Assembly (NCBI RefSeq): GCF_027595985.1
Contig: NC_073313.1
Coordinates: 79,755,994 to 79,819,993 of the forward strand
Direction of reading: 5' to 3'
DNA from: Sorex araneus
Lineage: Eukaryota > Chordata > Mammalia > Eulipotyphla > Soricidae
Length of the DNA stretch: 64,000 nucleotides
Shown: positions 11,609 to 22,200 of the stretch, in pieces
Layout: each line of letters begins with the position of its first letter
How positions within the stretch are numbered: position 1 is the stretch's first letter
Translations under genes and position numbers: made by a program
Notes under the pieces: model-generated
The model's input: only the letters and a program-made list of their open reading frames with translations
Told to the model about the DNA's origin: nothing
Databases searched by the model: none

Positions 11609-12165
11609 TCCAGCTACGAGACAGCTGATAGCCTAGTTATCCCTCTTGGAGAACCAGGCAAGCCACTGAGAGTTTACTGCCCTCATGGGAGAGCCTGGCA
11701 AGCTTCCCATGGGATATTCATATGCCAAATACAGTAACAACAATGGGTCTCATTCCCCTGACCCTGAAGAGCCACTAATGCGGTAACATTGGGCAGGACA
11801 AGTAAAGAGAGGCTGCTAAAATCTCAGGGCTAGGATGAATGGAGACGTTATGCTCAAGCAAATCATTGATCAACGGGATGACAGTATATACATATCTTTC
11901 GGCGAGCCCGATAAGCTTCCAAGAGTACCCCGCCAATATGGGCAGTGCCTGGCACGTTACCCATGGTGTATTCGATATGTCAAAATCAGTAACGATAGGT
12001 CTCATTCCCCTAACCCTGAAAAAAATCTCCAATCATGAGGAAAGACGAGTAAGGAGAGGCTGCTAAAATCTCAGTTCTGAGAGGAATAGAGACATTACTG
12101 ATGCCCACTTGAGTAAATCGACGAACAACGGGATGAGTGATACAGTGGTACATGTGAAAACATCT
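11003..12165 (+). mobile_element. RTE-derived element C: dimer with tandem 5' monomers
   Basis: A long non-autonomous element. The 5' part (11003-11610) is GC-rich and internally repeated. Then comes a body (about 11640-11895) with AGAGCCTGGCAAGCTTCC, ATATGCCAAATACAGTAAC, CATTCCCCTGACCCTGAA and CTAAAATCTCAGGGCTAGG, ending in a 3' piece (GGAGACGTTATGCTCAAGC) that matches the last codons of the RTE protein. A second, diverged copy of body plus 3' end follows in tandem (11896-12165), joined by a TATATACATATC tract, and ends in a GATGAGTGATAC tail. It has no coding capacity. Element C looks like RTE 5' UTR joined to RTE 3' end with the ORF removed. The body also resembles the 5' end of the RTE at 17290-17490 in antisense. 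Confidence 0.88.
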
Positions 12166-12294
12166 GGCAATTGTCTTTAACTTTCTTATTTCATTTTTCG
12201 TCACTTCAAGTTCCACCTATTTTGTCCAATAAGGCATAATTACATTTTCTTTAATGACAACATAGTGTTTCATTGAGTTTAGAGACCGCAGATT

Positions 12295-12490
12295 ATTTTT
12301 TTAATTTTATTGAATTACCATGAGATAGTTACAAGCTTTCACGTTTGGGTTATAATCACACAATGATCAAACACCCATCCCTCCACCAGTGCACAATCCC
12401 CATCACCAATATTCCTGGTATACACCCCTTTTCCAACCCTCCCCCTGACTCCATAGCAGATAATATTACCCATACTATCTCTCTACTTTT
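12295..12490 (-). mobile_element. L1 3' end fragment
   Basis: Minus-strand L1 3' UTR: poly-T, TTTATTGAATTACCATGAGA, then CACCCATCCCTCCACCAGTG. The target copies AGACCGCAGATT (12283-12294) and AGATCACAGATT (12491-12502) flank it. Confidence 0.8.
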
Positions 12491-12503
12491 AGATCACAGA
12501 TTC

Positions 12504-12589
12504 ATTTTATAAAAACTTTTATTAGAGAATCACTGTGATGTATAGTTACAAACTTATGAACTTTTGTGTTTGCATTTCACTCACACAGT
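12504..12589 (-). mobile_element. Second short L1 3' end at the same target
   Basis: 86 bp of minus-strand L1 3' end (AGAGAATCACTGTGATGTAT and following) flanked by identical copies of AGATCACAGATTC (12491-12503 and 12590-12602). The target motif of the preceding insertion was used again. Confidence 0.78.
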
Positions 12590-12602
12590 AGATCACAGAT
12601 TC

Positions 12603-12830
12603 TTAATCTAGTCATTAGTCATTGGACATTTAGGTTGACTCCTTGGGTTATTAGCACACATTTTGAAGAGGACAGATAATTGTACCCCTAAAACATATAC
12701 AGTCTTAAAAAACAGCACTTCCTCAGTTAAAATAAATAAGTAAATTTTCAAAAATCCTATGGTGTTAGAATTATAAATACTCATTTGACACATAAAGGAA
12801 CTGATGAAATTAGTGATGGCTAATGAGTGG
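12603..12830. other. No gene seen
   Basis: Short anonymous stretch between L1 insertions. Confidence 0.4.
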
Positions 12831-12843
12831 TAGATGTGACTTT

Positions 12844-13690
12844 TTAAAAAAATTTATTGAATCACCGTGAGATAGTTTCATGTTTGGGTTAAAATCTCAC
12901 AACGATCAAACACCCATCCCTCCACCAGTGCACATTCCCCACCACCAATATTCTGGGTATACCTTCCTTTCCCACGCTCCCCTGGCTTCCATGGCAGACA
13001 ATATTCCCCATACTCTCTCTCTACTTTTGGGCAATATGGATTGCAACACAGACACTGAAAGGTCATCATGTTTGGTCCAATATCTACTATTGGCATGCAT
13101 CTCCCATCCCAATTGGTTCCTCCAGCCCTCATTTTCTTAGTGATCCCTTCTCTATTCCATCTGCCTTCTCCCCTCTGCACAGGAATCAGTCTTCCAGCTA
13201 TGGGGCAATCCTCCCGGCCCTTGTAACTACTGTCCTTGGGTGTCAGTCGCATGTGATATTATTCTATGCTCCACAAATGAGTGCAGTCCTTCTATGTCTG
13301 TCCCTCTTTTTCTGACTCATTTCACTTAGCATGATACTCTCCATGTCTATCAATTTATAAGCAAATTTCATGACTTCATTTCTCCTAACAGCTGCATAGT
13401 ATTCCATTGTATAGATGTACCAAAGTTTCTTTAACCAGTCATCTGTTTTAGGGCACTTGGGTTGTTTCCAGATTTTGGCTATTGTGAACAGTGCTGCTGT
13501 TCAAATGTCATTTTTACTGTGCTTTTTTGCATCCTTGGGATATATTCGCAGAAGTGGTATTGTGGGGTCATATGGAAACTCAATTTCTAGTTTTTGAAGG
13601 ACTGTCCATATTGTTTTCCAGAAAAGCTGGAGCAGTCGGCATTCCCACCAACAGTGAAGGAGCGTCCCTTTTTCCCCACATACATGCCAG
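12844..13690 (-). mobile_element. LINE-1 3' fragment with target-site duplication
   Basis: Minus-strand L1: A-tail (poly-T side at 12844), 3' UTR and the end of ORF2 (antisense of the WLKKLWYIYT / MEYYAAV block near 13380-13440). TAG(A/C)TGTGACTTT at 12831-12843 and 13691-13703 is its duplication, one mismatch. The ORF2 C-terminal region contains a small deletion near 13490. Confidence 0.92.
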
Positions 13691-13703
13691 TAGCTGTGAC
13701 TTT

Positions 13704-14306
13704 ACCAGCTCAGACTGACTGGTCTCTTAACCACAAAATACTGAGTTCCATATAATATTGAATGAGAGAATTATGTCTTCATTTCAATTGGCTATATTGT
13801 TTATGTTTCTATGAATGATTGCATGTCCTTCTTGTTCCAACTTAAAGGGCCAGAACACCTGGAAGGTCAGTGAAGTAATCATTTGCTTTCATTCCTGTAC
13901 AGTCTGAGTATAGGTTCTAAAGTTAGATCATCTAAACTCAAATGTAGGAGGTAGTAGTTTATAGCTATTTGCTCTTTGACAGCATATTTAACCCCTCTAC
14001 CTTGATTTCCTCACTATAAAATAGACATAATAATGGTCGTTCACGTAAAGATTCTGGTGATTGTTAAATGAGATTATACTGTGCTACCTTGCATTATCAT
14101 CTTTATATGTACCTGTACTTTTGGCACACCTACATTGTAGTATGTATAATTGAGTGCAAGATTGATTGTGTAATATTCATCTTTGAAGAAAAAGTCAAAT
14201 AAAACTTTGCTGTTGATTGTTAGGAGAACGGAAATAATTTTTCCTTTGTTAGTATTGGCAGATCTCTACAACTGAATCACAATGATTTTTCTTTGAAAAT
14301 TTTATT
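13704..14306. other. No gene seen
   Basis: AT-rich anonymous sequence between the L1 and the RTE insertion. Confidence 0.5.
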
Positions 14307-14328
14307 TAGACTGAAAGTATCACTTGTA

Positions 14329-15995
14329 TCACTTGCCACCCCATTGCTCATCGATTTGCTCGAGCGGGCGCCAGTAACATCTCCATTCATCCCTGTCACA
14401 TGCTAGTGTAGCCCAATGGTTTCTGCTAGCTCCAGGAACATGAAGAGCCTCAAACTGTTCCTTCAGGGTCTTGATGAAGAAGTTTGACCATCTCATAGGT
14501 GGGCAGCATGCATTTTTTGACATCCCGTGGAATCCAGTCGGTAACATCTCTAGTCCAGCGGTCATCTCCAAATCGCATTACATGTCCAGCCCATCTGATT
14601 TTTGACACCTTGGCAAATCCCTGATTCCTGATAATCGAGGGAGGTTGGAAGTTCAGATTCCTTCTCTCAGTTGAGTGAAGCATGATATTCCAAGCATAGT
14701 TCTTCTGATTTTCTTTGGGAGACCCAAATAGCATTTTTTTGGCTTTTTGGGTCACACCTGGCAATGCTCAGGGCTGACTCTTGGCTCTGCACTCAGGAAT
14801 CACTCGTGGCGGTGCTCTGGGGACTGTATGGGATGCTGGGAATCGATCTTGGGTCAGCCACGTGCAAGGCAAAGGCCTACCCGCTGTACTATCGCTCCAG
14901 CCCCCCACATAGCATTCTTATCCTGTTTTCATAAGGCCCAGGTCTCTGAGGCATATGTTAGTGCAGGAAGAAAAGTGAAGTTGAAAAGATGTGCCTGGAG
15001 CCAGATTTTCTTCATCCTCTTAACAAATTCTTCGATGCTCTTTAAGGCGTTCCACGTCGCTCTCTTCGTCCTGTGTAACTCAGGTGCCAGGTTGTTCGTT
15101 ATGTTGAGTTCTTGAGTACACATAACTGCTGCATTCAGAGATGTTCATTCCATTGAGAGCAAGTGGAACATCAGGAATTAGTCCATTTCTCATGAACATT
15201 GTTTTCGTGAGATTCAGCTGTAGTCCAGTCTTTTCACACTCACGGTTGAAGTCGGCCAGCATTCATGCCGCTTGGCTAATGTTTTGTGTTATTAGAATGA
15301 TTTCATCAGCCAAGCGGAGGTGGTGTAGTTGCTGACCATCTATCTTCACTCCCATTCCTTCCCATTCCAGTCATCGCATGACGTTCTTGAGGGTGGCACT
15401 GAAGAGTTTCAGTGAAATGGTGTCGCCCTGCCAAACCCCTCTCTTTACGTTGATGACCACTTCCTTGTAGAATGGTGAGATCCTGGTGGTGAATCCATAA
15501 TACAGCTCACGGAGGATCTGATGTACTGAGTTTGAATGCCCTCTTTGTCTAGGGCTTCAATGACTGCTTTAGTCTCAACAGAATCAAAGGGCAATAAATT
15601 TTACAGTGTGGCATCTTAAACTCTCGCCAAACCTCAATGAGTTTGGGCACCATGTGGATATGGTCAATCGTGCTGAATCCTTTTTGGGACCCAGCTTGCT
15701 CACATGGTTGTCCTTTGTCTAGTATTCTGCCAATCCTATTCAGGATGACTCGAGTGAACTACTTGTAGATGACTTACAGCAGGCAGATTGGGAGATAGTT
15801 GCCAATGTCATGGATGTCTCCCTTCTTGTACAACAAGACGGTTCTGCTCATTTTCCATTGGGATGGAACCTTGCATTCGGACAGGTAGCATGTGAAGAGT
15901 TGAGCCAGTGTATTGATGAGTACTGGCGGCAGATTCTTTAGGTGTTTGGGTATGACCTTGTCTGAACCAGGTGCTGTACGTGTCTTTACTGACAA
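14329..15995 (-). pseudogene. RTE reverse transcriptase and C-terminus, broken
   Basis: Minus-strand frames show TAPGSDKVIPKHLKNLP and VLLYKKGDIHDIGNYLPICLL (15774-15995), the RT fingers. The palm motif that should read FADD is LADE (about 15298-15309), so a catalytic Asp is lost. Then follow LNGMNISECSSYVY, LNITNNLAPELHR, the LPALTYASETWAL box, KIRWAGHVMRFGDDRW and the C-terminal NHWATLACDRDEW. A SINE-A (14737-14905) splits the C-terminal part. Stops and frameshifts occur throughout. Confidence 0.88.
14737..14905 (-). mobile_element. SINE-A inserted in the RTE
   Basis: Full-length copy with poly-A on the minus strand. CA(A/C)ATAGCATT at 14726-14736 and 14906-14916 is the duplication. It dates the RTE insertion as older than this SINE. 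Confidence 0.93.
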
Positions 15996-16209
15996 AATGG
16001 CGTGTCGGATTTCAGAAGGGAGAATGCTGGGAACGACACATCCTGTGGAATTTGGTATGTGGGCAGGTAGAAGTGGCTATCGAAGAGATCCAAGTAAAAG
16101 TTGTGGATAACCTTCTCCATTGCCCTTCTGTAATAGATCCATCAGGACATTGGAGGGCAGTCATCTTGGTCTTATAGTTGGTGAAGGACAAGCGGGCATT
16201 GCAAATGTT

Positions 16210-17233
16210 TTACCCGGCTTCTGCCGCATCGGCCAACATTGTTGCTCTTCTCTCTTTGAGGTCTTTCTTTATCGCTTCTCTACGCCGCTTTGCAAGCTCA
16301 GATGTTAACTTGTAATTGCCTGAGGCTCGCGCCAAAGCATATTGGCAAATGAGCTTGAGCGTTTCCGAAGACAAGCTTCTTTTTGTGAATTTCTTTCTCT
16401 CGGCATTCCTTGCACAATCATGGAGGTGCTGAACCAGTCGATCATATTCCTCGTCGATGTTGTCAACAACGACATCTTCCCATACTGGCACAATAGTGCT
16501 CAAAGACCTCCCGGTTGGTGGTTGTTCTGGGAGTTCTCTTCTTAAACTTTGCAGCCTTTTCTCCCCGCTCCATGGAGTAGGTTTCACACGAAGGGTACAG
16601 TGATTTGATCCTGTTTGGAATTTTGGGACAACAGCGACATTGATCAGGCACAACCGTCGATTGAATATGATGTGGTCAATTTCGTTGTGGATCTGTCCAT
16701 CGGGAGACTCCCATGTCCAATGTTTAGATTTGGCCTTCTGGAACTGTGAGTTACCATGTATGGTCTTGGTCAACATGATGAACTCGGTCTCTCACCCTGT
16801 TCATTCCATTCTAGGTTGTGAGTCCCAATGTGATGTTCTTCAGGTGACCTTCTAGGTCCTATCTTGGTGTTAAAAATCACTGACAAAGACCTTGTAGAAG
16901 GTGTGGTCTTTATAAAACTTCTCCAGCTCCATGTAGAAAGTCTCAATTTCATTGTCATTGTTGGATGTTGGTGCATAGACGACGAAGATAGAAACTGCCG
17001 GCAATGAGCCGCATCTATTCAAACTTAAGTGTCTGATTTGGGTTGCTAGGCATTCGAACGATGCTCATGGCCAGGTTCGTGTTGACAAGGACGCTGACAC
17101 CACCGACTCTTCTACTGTCGCATGTTCCAAGGAACAATTCTTCTCCAGCGTTGAAAATGGCTTGATGTGTTAGATGCCTTTTCTTCTCAGTCAATCCAAT
17201 GACATCATACTTGATCTTCTGCGCTTGCACCAT
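16210..17233 (-). pseudogene. RTE endonuclease domain, broken
   Basis: Minus-strand frames 17015-17233, 16770-16976 and 16210-16776 together cover the AP-endonuclease-like domain. Visible are YDVIGLTE (metal-binding Glu region), RRVGGVSVLVN, a TFYK/GDFNAKVG-equivalent region shifted between frames (about 16860-16980), then WTWESPDGQIHNEIDHIIFN and VVPKFQTGSNHCTLR, where the family usually has SDH (catalytic Asp/His); here it reads SNH. At least two frameshifts separate the pieces. The linker after 16560 (NIDEEYDRLVQHLHDC, LKERRATMLADAAEAG) leads towards the reverse transcriptase. Confidence 0.88.
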
Positions 17234-17650
17234 CAGGTCCTCCGATGGATGCTTCCGATGCCAGAGTACATGTGTTAAAAGTGCAGACAGCCATTTTAGT
17301 CCTTCTTCATTTTGGCAGCCTAGTTCGGCCCTGAGATTTTGGTAGCCTCTTCTTGCTCCTTCTTCTCAACTCTGCCTTATTAGGGTCTCTTCCAGGGTCA
17401 GGAATAAGGCCCATTTTTGTTACTGTTTTTGGCATATCAAATATACCACAGGTAGTTTGCCAGGTTCTGCCATGCGGATGGGATTTAGGGAGGTGGCCCC
17501 GTTCCTACTCCTCACTTATCTACCTGACTTATCTACTCCTCACTTATCTAGACTGAAAGTAGGTCAATTAAATGGGTCACCTGCCCCTTCCACTTTATAA
17601 AACAAACTTAGTCATTCTTCACATAATGATGAGTTTCTTAGCTATACTTA

Positions 17651-17902
17651 TCACTTGTATCACTTGTCTTCCCGTTGATCTTCGATTTGCTTAAGCGGTC
17701 GCCAGTAACGTCTCCATTTGTCCCTGTCACGTGCTAGAGTAGCCCAATGATATCTGCTTGCTCCAGGAACAGAAAGAGCCTCAAATTGTTCATTCAGGGT
17801 TTTAACAAAGAAGTCTGACCATCTCGTTGTTGGGCGGCCATGTAGTCTTTTGACGTCCCGTGGAATCCAGTCGGTAACAGCTCTAGTCCAGCGGTCATCC
17901 AA
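17651..17902 (-). mobile_element. 5'-truncated RTE copy
   Basis: 252 bp of RTE 3' end on the minus strand, flanked by CTATACTTA (17642-17650 and 17903-17911). The frame 17660-17902 is open and reads [19 protein letters not shown], then [18 protein letters not shown]. It is nearer the presumed active sequence than the larger copy ([17 protein letters not shown]), and ends in the same AAGTGATAC tail. Confidence 0.94.
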
Positions 17903-17911
17903 CTATACTTA

Positions 17912-18545
17912 TAACCTAGTTAATTGCATGCAATACTGCTCCATGTTTTGAAGAAATCCCAGAAAGTCAAAGTATATTTTTTAGCCAACTTTAAATTTTC
18001 TTCTATTATCTGGTATTGTATGAAACTCTTAGATTTATTTCCTAAGGGTTATCTTTTTTTTAGAATCATGTAATTGACTACAGATGGACCCATCATGATT
18101 TGTTGCCTAGTGATGACCAAAGGAAGTCACCCTATGGTGAACCACAAGTCTGTTTGTCATTACAGTTTCACAAACAAAAATAACCAATGTTTAGTGAAAA
18201 TAACACAATGCTTATTTGATCTCAAACCATTATTTTTGGGAGATAGGTCCTATATGCCAAATCTTTTTTCTACTATAAGGTTCTCTAGGACCACCATCAA
18301 TATTTGTACTGGAATAAAGAGTTCAGTGGCTGTAAGGAAGCATCATCTGAGGCAGATCTGGGTTCTTCCAAAACTCTGAGAGGACTGAGAATTCTTATAT
18401 ACCTTGAAATCTTGAAAGCAAGATTACCCAATTGCTTCATCGATCTGTATTTAGTTAGAGACTACTCTTGGATCAACCCTTACCTTCTAGGATCTTTGAA
18501 TCCTTAGTTCTTGTTTTCTAGAGCTACTGTAACAAGTACCACAAA
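17912..18545. other. No gene seen
   Basis: Anonymous AT-rich sequence. The open frame 18074-18379 has no recognisable feature. Confidence 0.45.
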
Positions 18546-19378
18546 CTGGATGACAAATTGACAAAGGTTTCAACCCTCTTAAAAATGGGTAAGACTGCTG
18601 AACAGTCACATCTTTAAACTGTTTAGTGTCAGTGCTTATCAGAGTAATACAAACCAAAGCTACAATGAGATATTACATCATACCAGTGATAATAACCTAT
18701 ATTAAAAGGCAATAAATAATCCATGTTCTCAAAGATGCAATTGAAAAAGAACCCTCACTCACTATTTGTGAGAATGTGAAATGACCCAACCTGCAAAGGA
18801 AACAATAAGGATATTTGTCAGCAATTAAAAATATGATTATTATTTGATCCAGCACTTCAACTCCTTGGCATGTAACCTCAAAAAATTAATTAAAATATAT
18901 TTATATGGCAATATTCATTAAAATGTTATTTGTAATAGCCAGTATCTATAAACAACTCAAGTACCCAACAATAGGTAAGTGAATAAAGAAATGTACTCTA
19001 TATATACATAGTAGAATACAGCTATGAGAAAAATATGAAGTCCTGCTTTTTGCTGCAACATGATGAAACTGGAGGGGATCATGTTATGTGAAATAAATCA
19101 GAGGTGTAAAATGATTAGTAAGATGATTAGTAGATAATCTCATTGACATGTGTTATAGAAGGAAAATTAACTAATACATATTTCTCAATGTATACAATCT
19201 CTTAAAATATCACTACAAATTTGAGGTTTAACAAGGTACTACTGTGGTAGAATTAGGTGTGGGAAGTTGAAGAGAAGGGTCAAATGCAGTGTAGTAGAGG
19301 GATATTGGCACTTTGGTGGTAGATGTTTTGTGGTAATATTATGCCCCTAAAACATATAAATATTTACAATCTTGTTGG
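18546..19378 (+). mobile_element. Ancient L1 3' part
   Basis: Decayed L1 ORF2 C-terminal region in sense: CAAACCAAAGCTACAATGAG, an ATTTGATCCAGCACTTC-type (FDPAIP) segment, TAATAGCCAGTATCTATAAAC and a 3' region ending in ACATATAAATATTTAC. There is no open frame. Confidence 0.72.
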
Positions 19379-19625
19379 ACTGGAACGATAGCAAAGCGAG
19401 TAGGCTGTTTGCCTTGCATGCGGCCAACCTGGGTTTGATTACTCCGTCCTTCTCGGAGAGCCTGGCAAGCTACTGAGAGTACCCCGCCCGCACAGCAGAG
19501 CCTGGCAAGCTACACATGATGCATTCGATATGCCAAAAACAGTAATAACAAGTCTCACAATGGAGACGTTACTGGTGCCCACTTGAGCAAATCGATGAAC
19601 AATGGGACAACAGAGCTACACTTCA
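19379..19625 (+). mobile_element. SINE-B copy
   Basis: Complete copy: tRNA-like head (GGAACGATAGCAAAGCGAGT, box B-like GGTTTGATTACTC), the two GAGCCTGGCAAGCTAC repeats, GATATGCCAAAAACAGTAAT and the RTE-like tail CACAATGGAGACGTTACTGG, CAAATCGATGAACAATGGG. Confidence 0.92.
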
Positions 19626-19639
19626 TCCCTTGGACAAGT

Positions 19640-20085
19640 AAGATCATACTTTATTTGTACTTCTGTCTCTGATCAATTTTGCTCAACATGGTAGCCTTCA
19701 ATTCCATCCAAATTTCCACAAACTGCATTATTTATTTTTTCTAGTGGTTGCATATTATTCTATTGTGTATAGGTACCACTGTTTCTTTATCAATTTATAT
19801 CTTAGTGGATATTTGGGTTGATTCCATAATCTGACTACTGTTTGGAGAACAGCTTCAGAGAACATGTGTGCATGTATCTCTTTGAATAAATTGTTGTGTG
19901 TTTGGGATAGATATTCCAATAAGTGGAGTTAAGTGAGTCAAATGGGAGCTTCATTTCTACACTTTTTTTTGAAATATTTATTGTTTTCTATGTAGATGGG
20001 CCAGGTGACATCCCCCAAAGCAGTGAATAAGTGTTCCTTTTTCTATCACAATCCCATTAGCATTTGTTGGGAAATGAACATTTTG
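19640..20085 (-). mobile_element. Ancient L1 3' part, minus strand
   Basis: Antisense of the L1 ORF2 C-terminal region: TGCATATTATTCTATTGTGT (antisense of the MEYYAAI region), TTGGGTTGATTCCATAATCT and AATGGGAGCTTCATTTCTAC. Decayed. Confidence 0.65.
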
Positions 20086-20214
20086 TATAAGAAATCCTAC
20101 AGTCTTCTGCCTTCATGACATTCAAAACTCACCCACTACAAAGTCCAAAAGATAACTCAGTGCCTTGCAAGTGTGAGGCTGAGTATGGTAGACTATGTAG
20201 TAAAACCATGTTTA

Positions 20215-21515
20215 GTGGTATCTTCAAAGATGACATGCCACTAGCCAAGCAAGTGGAAACAGAGATAAATAAATAAATGGGACTACCTTAAACTAAGAAG
20301 TTTCTGTACCTCAAAGAAAACAGTGACCAGAATACAAAGACAGTCTACAGAATGGGAAAGAATATTCACCCATTACCCATCTGATAAGGGTTGATATCAA
20401 GGACATACAAGGCACTGGTTGTACTCTACAAGAAGAAAACATCTAACCCCATCAGAAAATGGGGGGATGGAATAAACAGAAACTTTCCCAAAGAAGAAAT
20501 CCAAGTGGCCAAAAGACACATGAAAAAATGCTCTTTATTACTAATCATCAGGGAGATGCACATCAAAACAACAATGAGATACTATCTCACACCACAGAGA
20601 CTGACCCACATCCAAAAGAACAAAAGCAACCAGTGTTGGTATGGATGCAGGGAGAAAGGGACTCTCCTTAACTGCTGGTGGGAATGCCGTCTAGTTCAGC
20701 CCTTTGGAAAACAGTATGGACATTTCTAAAAAAATTAGAAATTGAGCTCCCATTTGAACCAGCAATACCCCCTCTGGGAATGTATCCCAGAGTTGCAAAA
20801 ATTATAGTAGAAATGACATCTGCACTTGTATGTTCATTGCAGCACTGTTTACAATAGCCAGAATCTGGAAAAGACCCGAGTGCCCGAGAACAGATGACTG
20901 GCTAAAGAAACTTTGGTACAACTATACAATGCAATACTAAGCAGCTGTTAGAAAAGATGAAGTCATAACATTTGCATATAAATTTATCAACATGGAGAGT
21001 ATCATGTTAAGTGAAATGAGTCAGAAAGAGAGGGACAGACATAGGAAGATTGCACTCATTTATGGAATATAAAGTAACAGAATGGGAGACTAACACCTAA
21101 GGATAGTAGAGATATAGATTAGGAGGTTTTCTCCACAGCTTGAAAGCCAGCTTCACATACTGGGGAGAAAGGCTAGTTCAGATAAAGAAGGGATTACCAA
21201 GTAAAGGATGTTTGGAGAGCCCACTCAGGATGGGAGATGTGTGCTGAATGTAGACGATAGACTGAACATGATGGCCACTTAATATCTGTATTGTAAACTA
21301 CAACACCCAAAAGGAGTGAGAGCAAAAGGGAATGTCCTTGCCACAGAGGCAGGGGTTGTGGGCGTTGGGAGGGAGACTGGGATCACTGGTGGTGGAGAAT
21401 AGGCAGTAGTGGAGGGATGGGTACTCAATCATTGTATGGCTGAAATTTAAGCACGAAAGTTTGTAAGTTTGTAACTGTACCTCACAGTGATACATTAAAA
21501 AATTAAAAAGACATA
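20215..21515 (+). mobile_element. 5'-truncated LINE-1
   Basis: Starts near 20215 with TCTTCAAAGATGACATGCC and runs through the end of ORF2 to the 3' UTR and a short A-rich tail. The frame 20391-20729 shows TYKALVVLYKKK, WYGCREKGTLLNCWWEC and LVQPF; frameshifts and a stop follow (MQY*AAV region near 20930). The 3' UTR is of the type ending ACCTCACAGTGATACATTAA, different from the type at 7800-8291. Confidence 0.92.
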
Positions 21516-21539
21516 TTTAATTTGATAAGAAACCATAAA

Positions 21540-22200
21540 TATGTCTTCCAAATTGATTCTAATATTACTTTTGCATTCCTACTCCCAATGATTGAAAATT
21601 ATTGTTGCTTCACATCTATTCAAATATTTGATGTTGTCTGTGTTTTAGAATTTTGCCATTCTAATAGGTGACAAGGGACTGCTTTGTGTTTCCCTATTTA
21701 TGTATGAGTTGGGGCATTATCAATATGTTTATTTGCCATATATCTTCTTTAATGAGTTATCTGTAAAGTCTTTTGTCCTTTAAAACCCAAGTTATTAAAA
21801 TTTTTAATTTTATTTTATTAAATCACCATTATTTACAGTTATTCATAGTTGAGTTTATGATACATAATGTTCCAGCACAATATCACCAAACAGTATCAAC
21901 TTCCCTCCACCAATGTTCCTAGGTTCCCTGACCTACCTCCCAACCTCAGCATGCACTCTTGACAGGCACATATTTAAGTTTGGTTGCTAAAATTTGGGTT
22001 TCATGATTTCAGTGTTGTTGACTCTTAGGTTTGGATTAATTTAATCTTCAATTATTTTTAAAAGTTCTTTGTATATTTTGGATACCAGTCCTTTGTCAGA
22101 TATATCTTTAGCAAATATTTTCTTGTACTCTGAAGTTGTATTATCATTCTCTTCACATCCTCTTTCACAAAGAAGAACTTTTTGATCTTGAATCTTAAAA
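21540..22200 (-). mobile_element. Ancient L1 fragments with a nested L1 3' end
   Basis: Antisense L1 ORF2 on both sides (ATGAGTTATCTGTAAAGTC; TTTGGATACCAGTCCTTTGT). Between them (about 21790-22010) lies an old L1 3' end in minus orientation (TTTTATTAAATCACCATTAT, CAACTTCCCTCCACCAATG). Confidence 0.6.

Larger units (their letters stand above)
14320..17548 (-). mobile_element. Near full-length RTE-type LINE (nematode-like)
   Basis: A non-LTR retrotransposon inserted on the minus strand. The 13-bp duplication TAGACTGAAAGTA occurs at 14307-14319 and 17549-17561. Net of a SINE-A inside it (14737-14905), about 3.06 kb of RTE remains, the size expected for a full-length RTE. From 5' to 3' on the minus strand: a short 5' UTR (17548 to about 17280), an apurinic endonuclease region, a reverse-transcriptase region and a C-terminal part ending in WRPLEQIDEQWGGK, then AAGTGATAC repeats as tail instead of poly-A. 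The residues (for instance RRVGGVSVLVNTNLA, WTWESPDG..NEIDHII, KIRWAGHVMRFGDDRW) are closer to what I know of nematode RTE proteins than to BovB. The frame is broken in many places, so this copy is dead. Confidence 0.95.
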
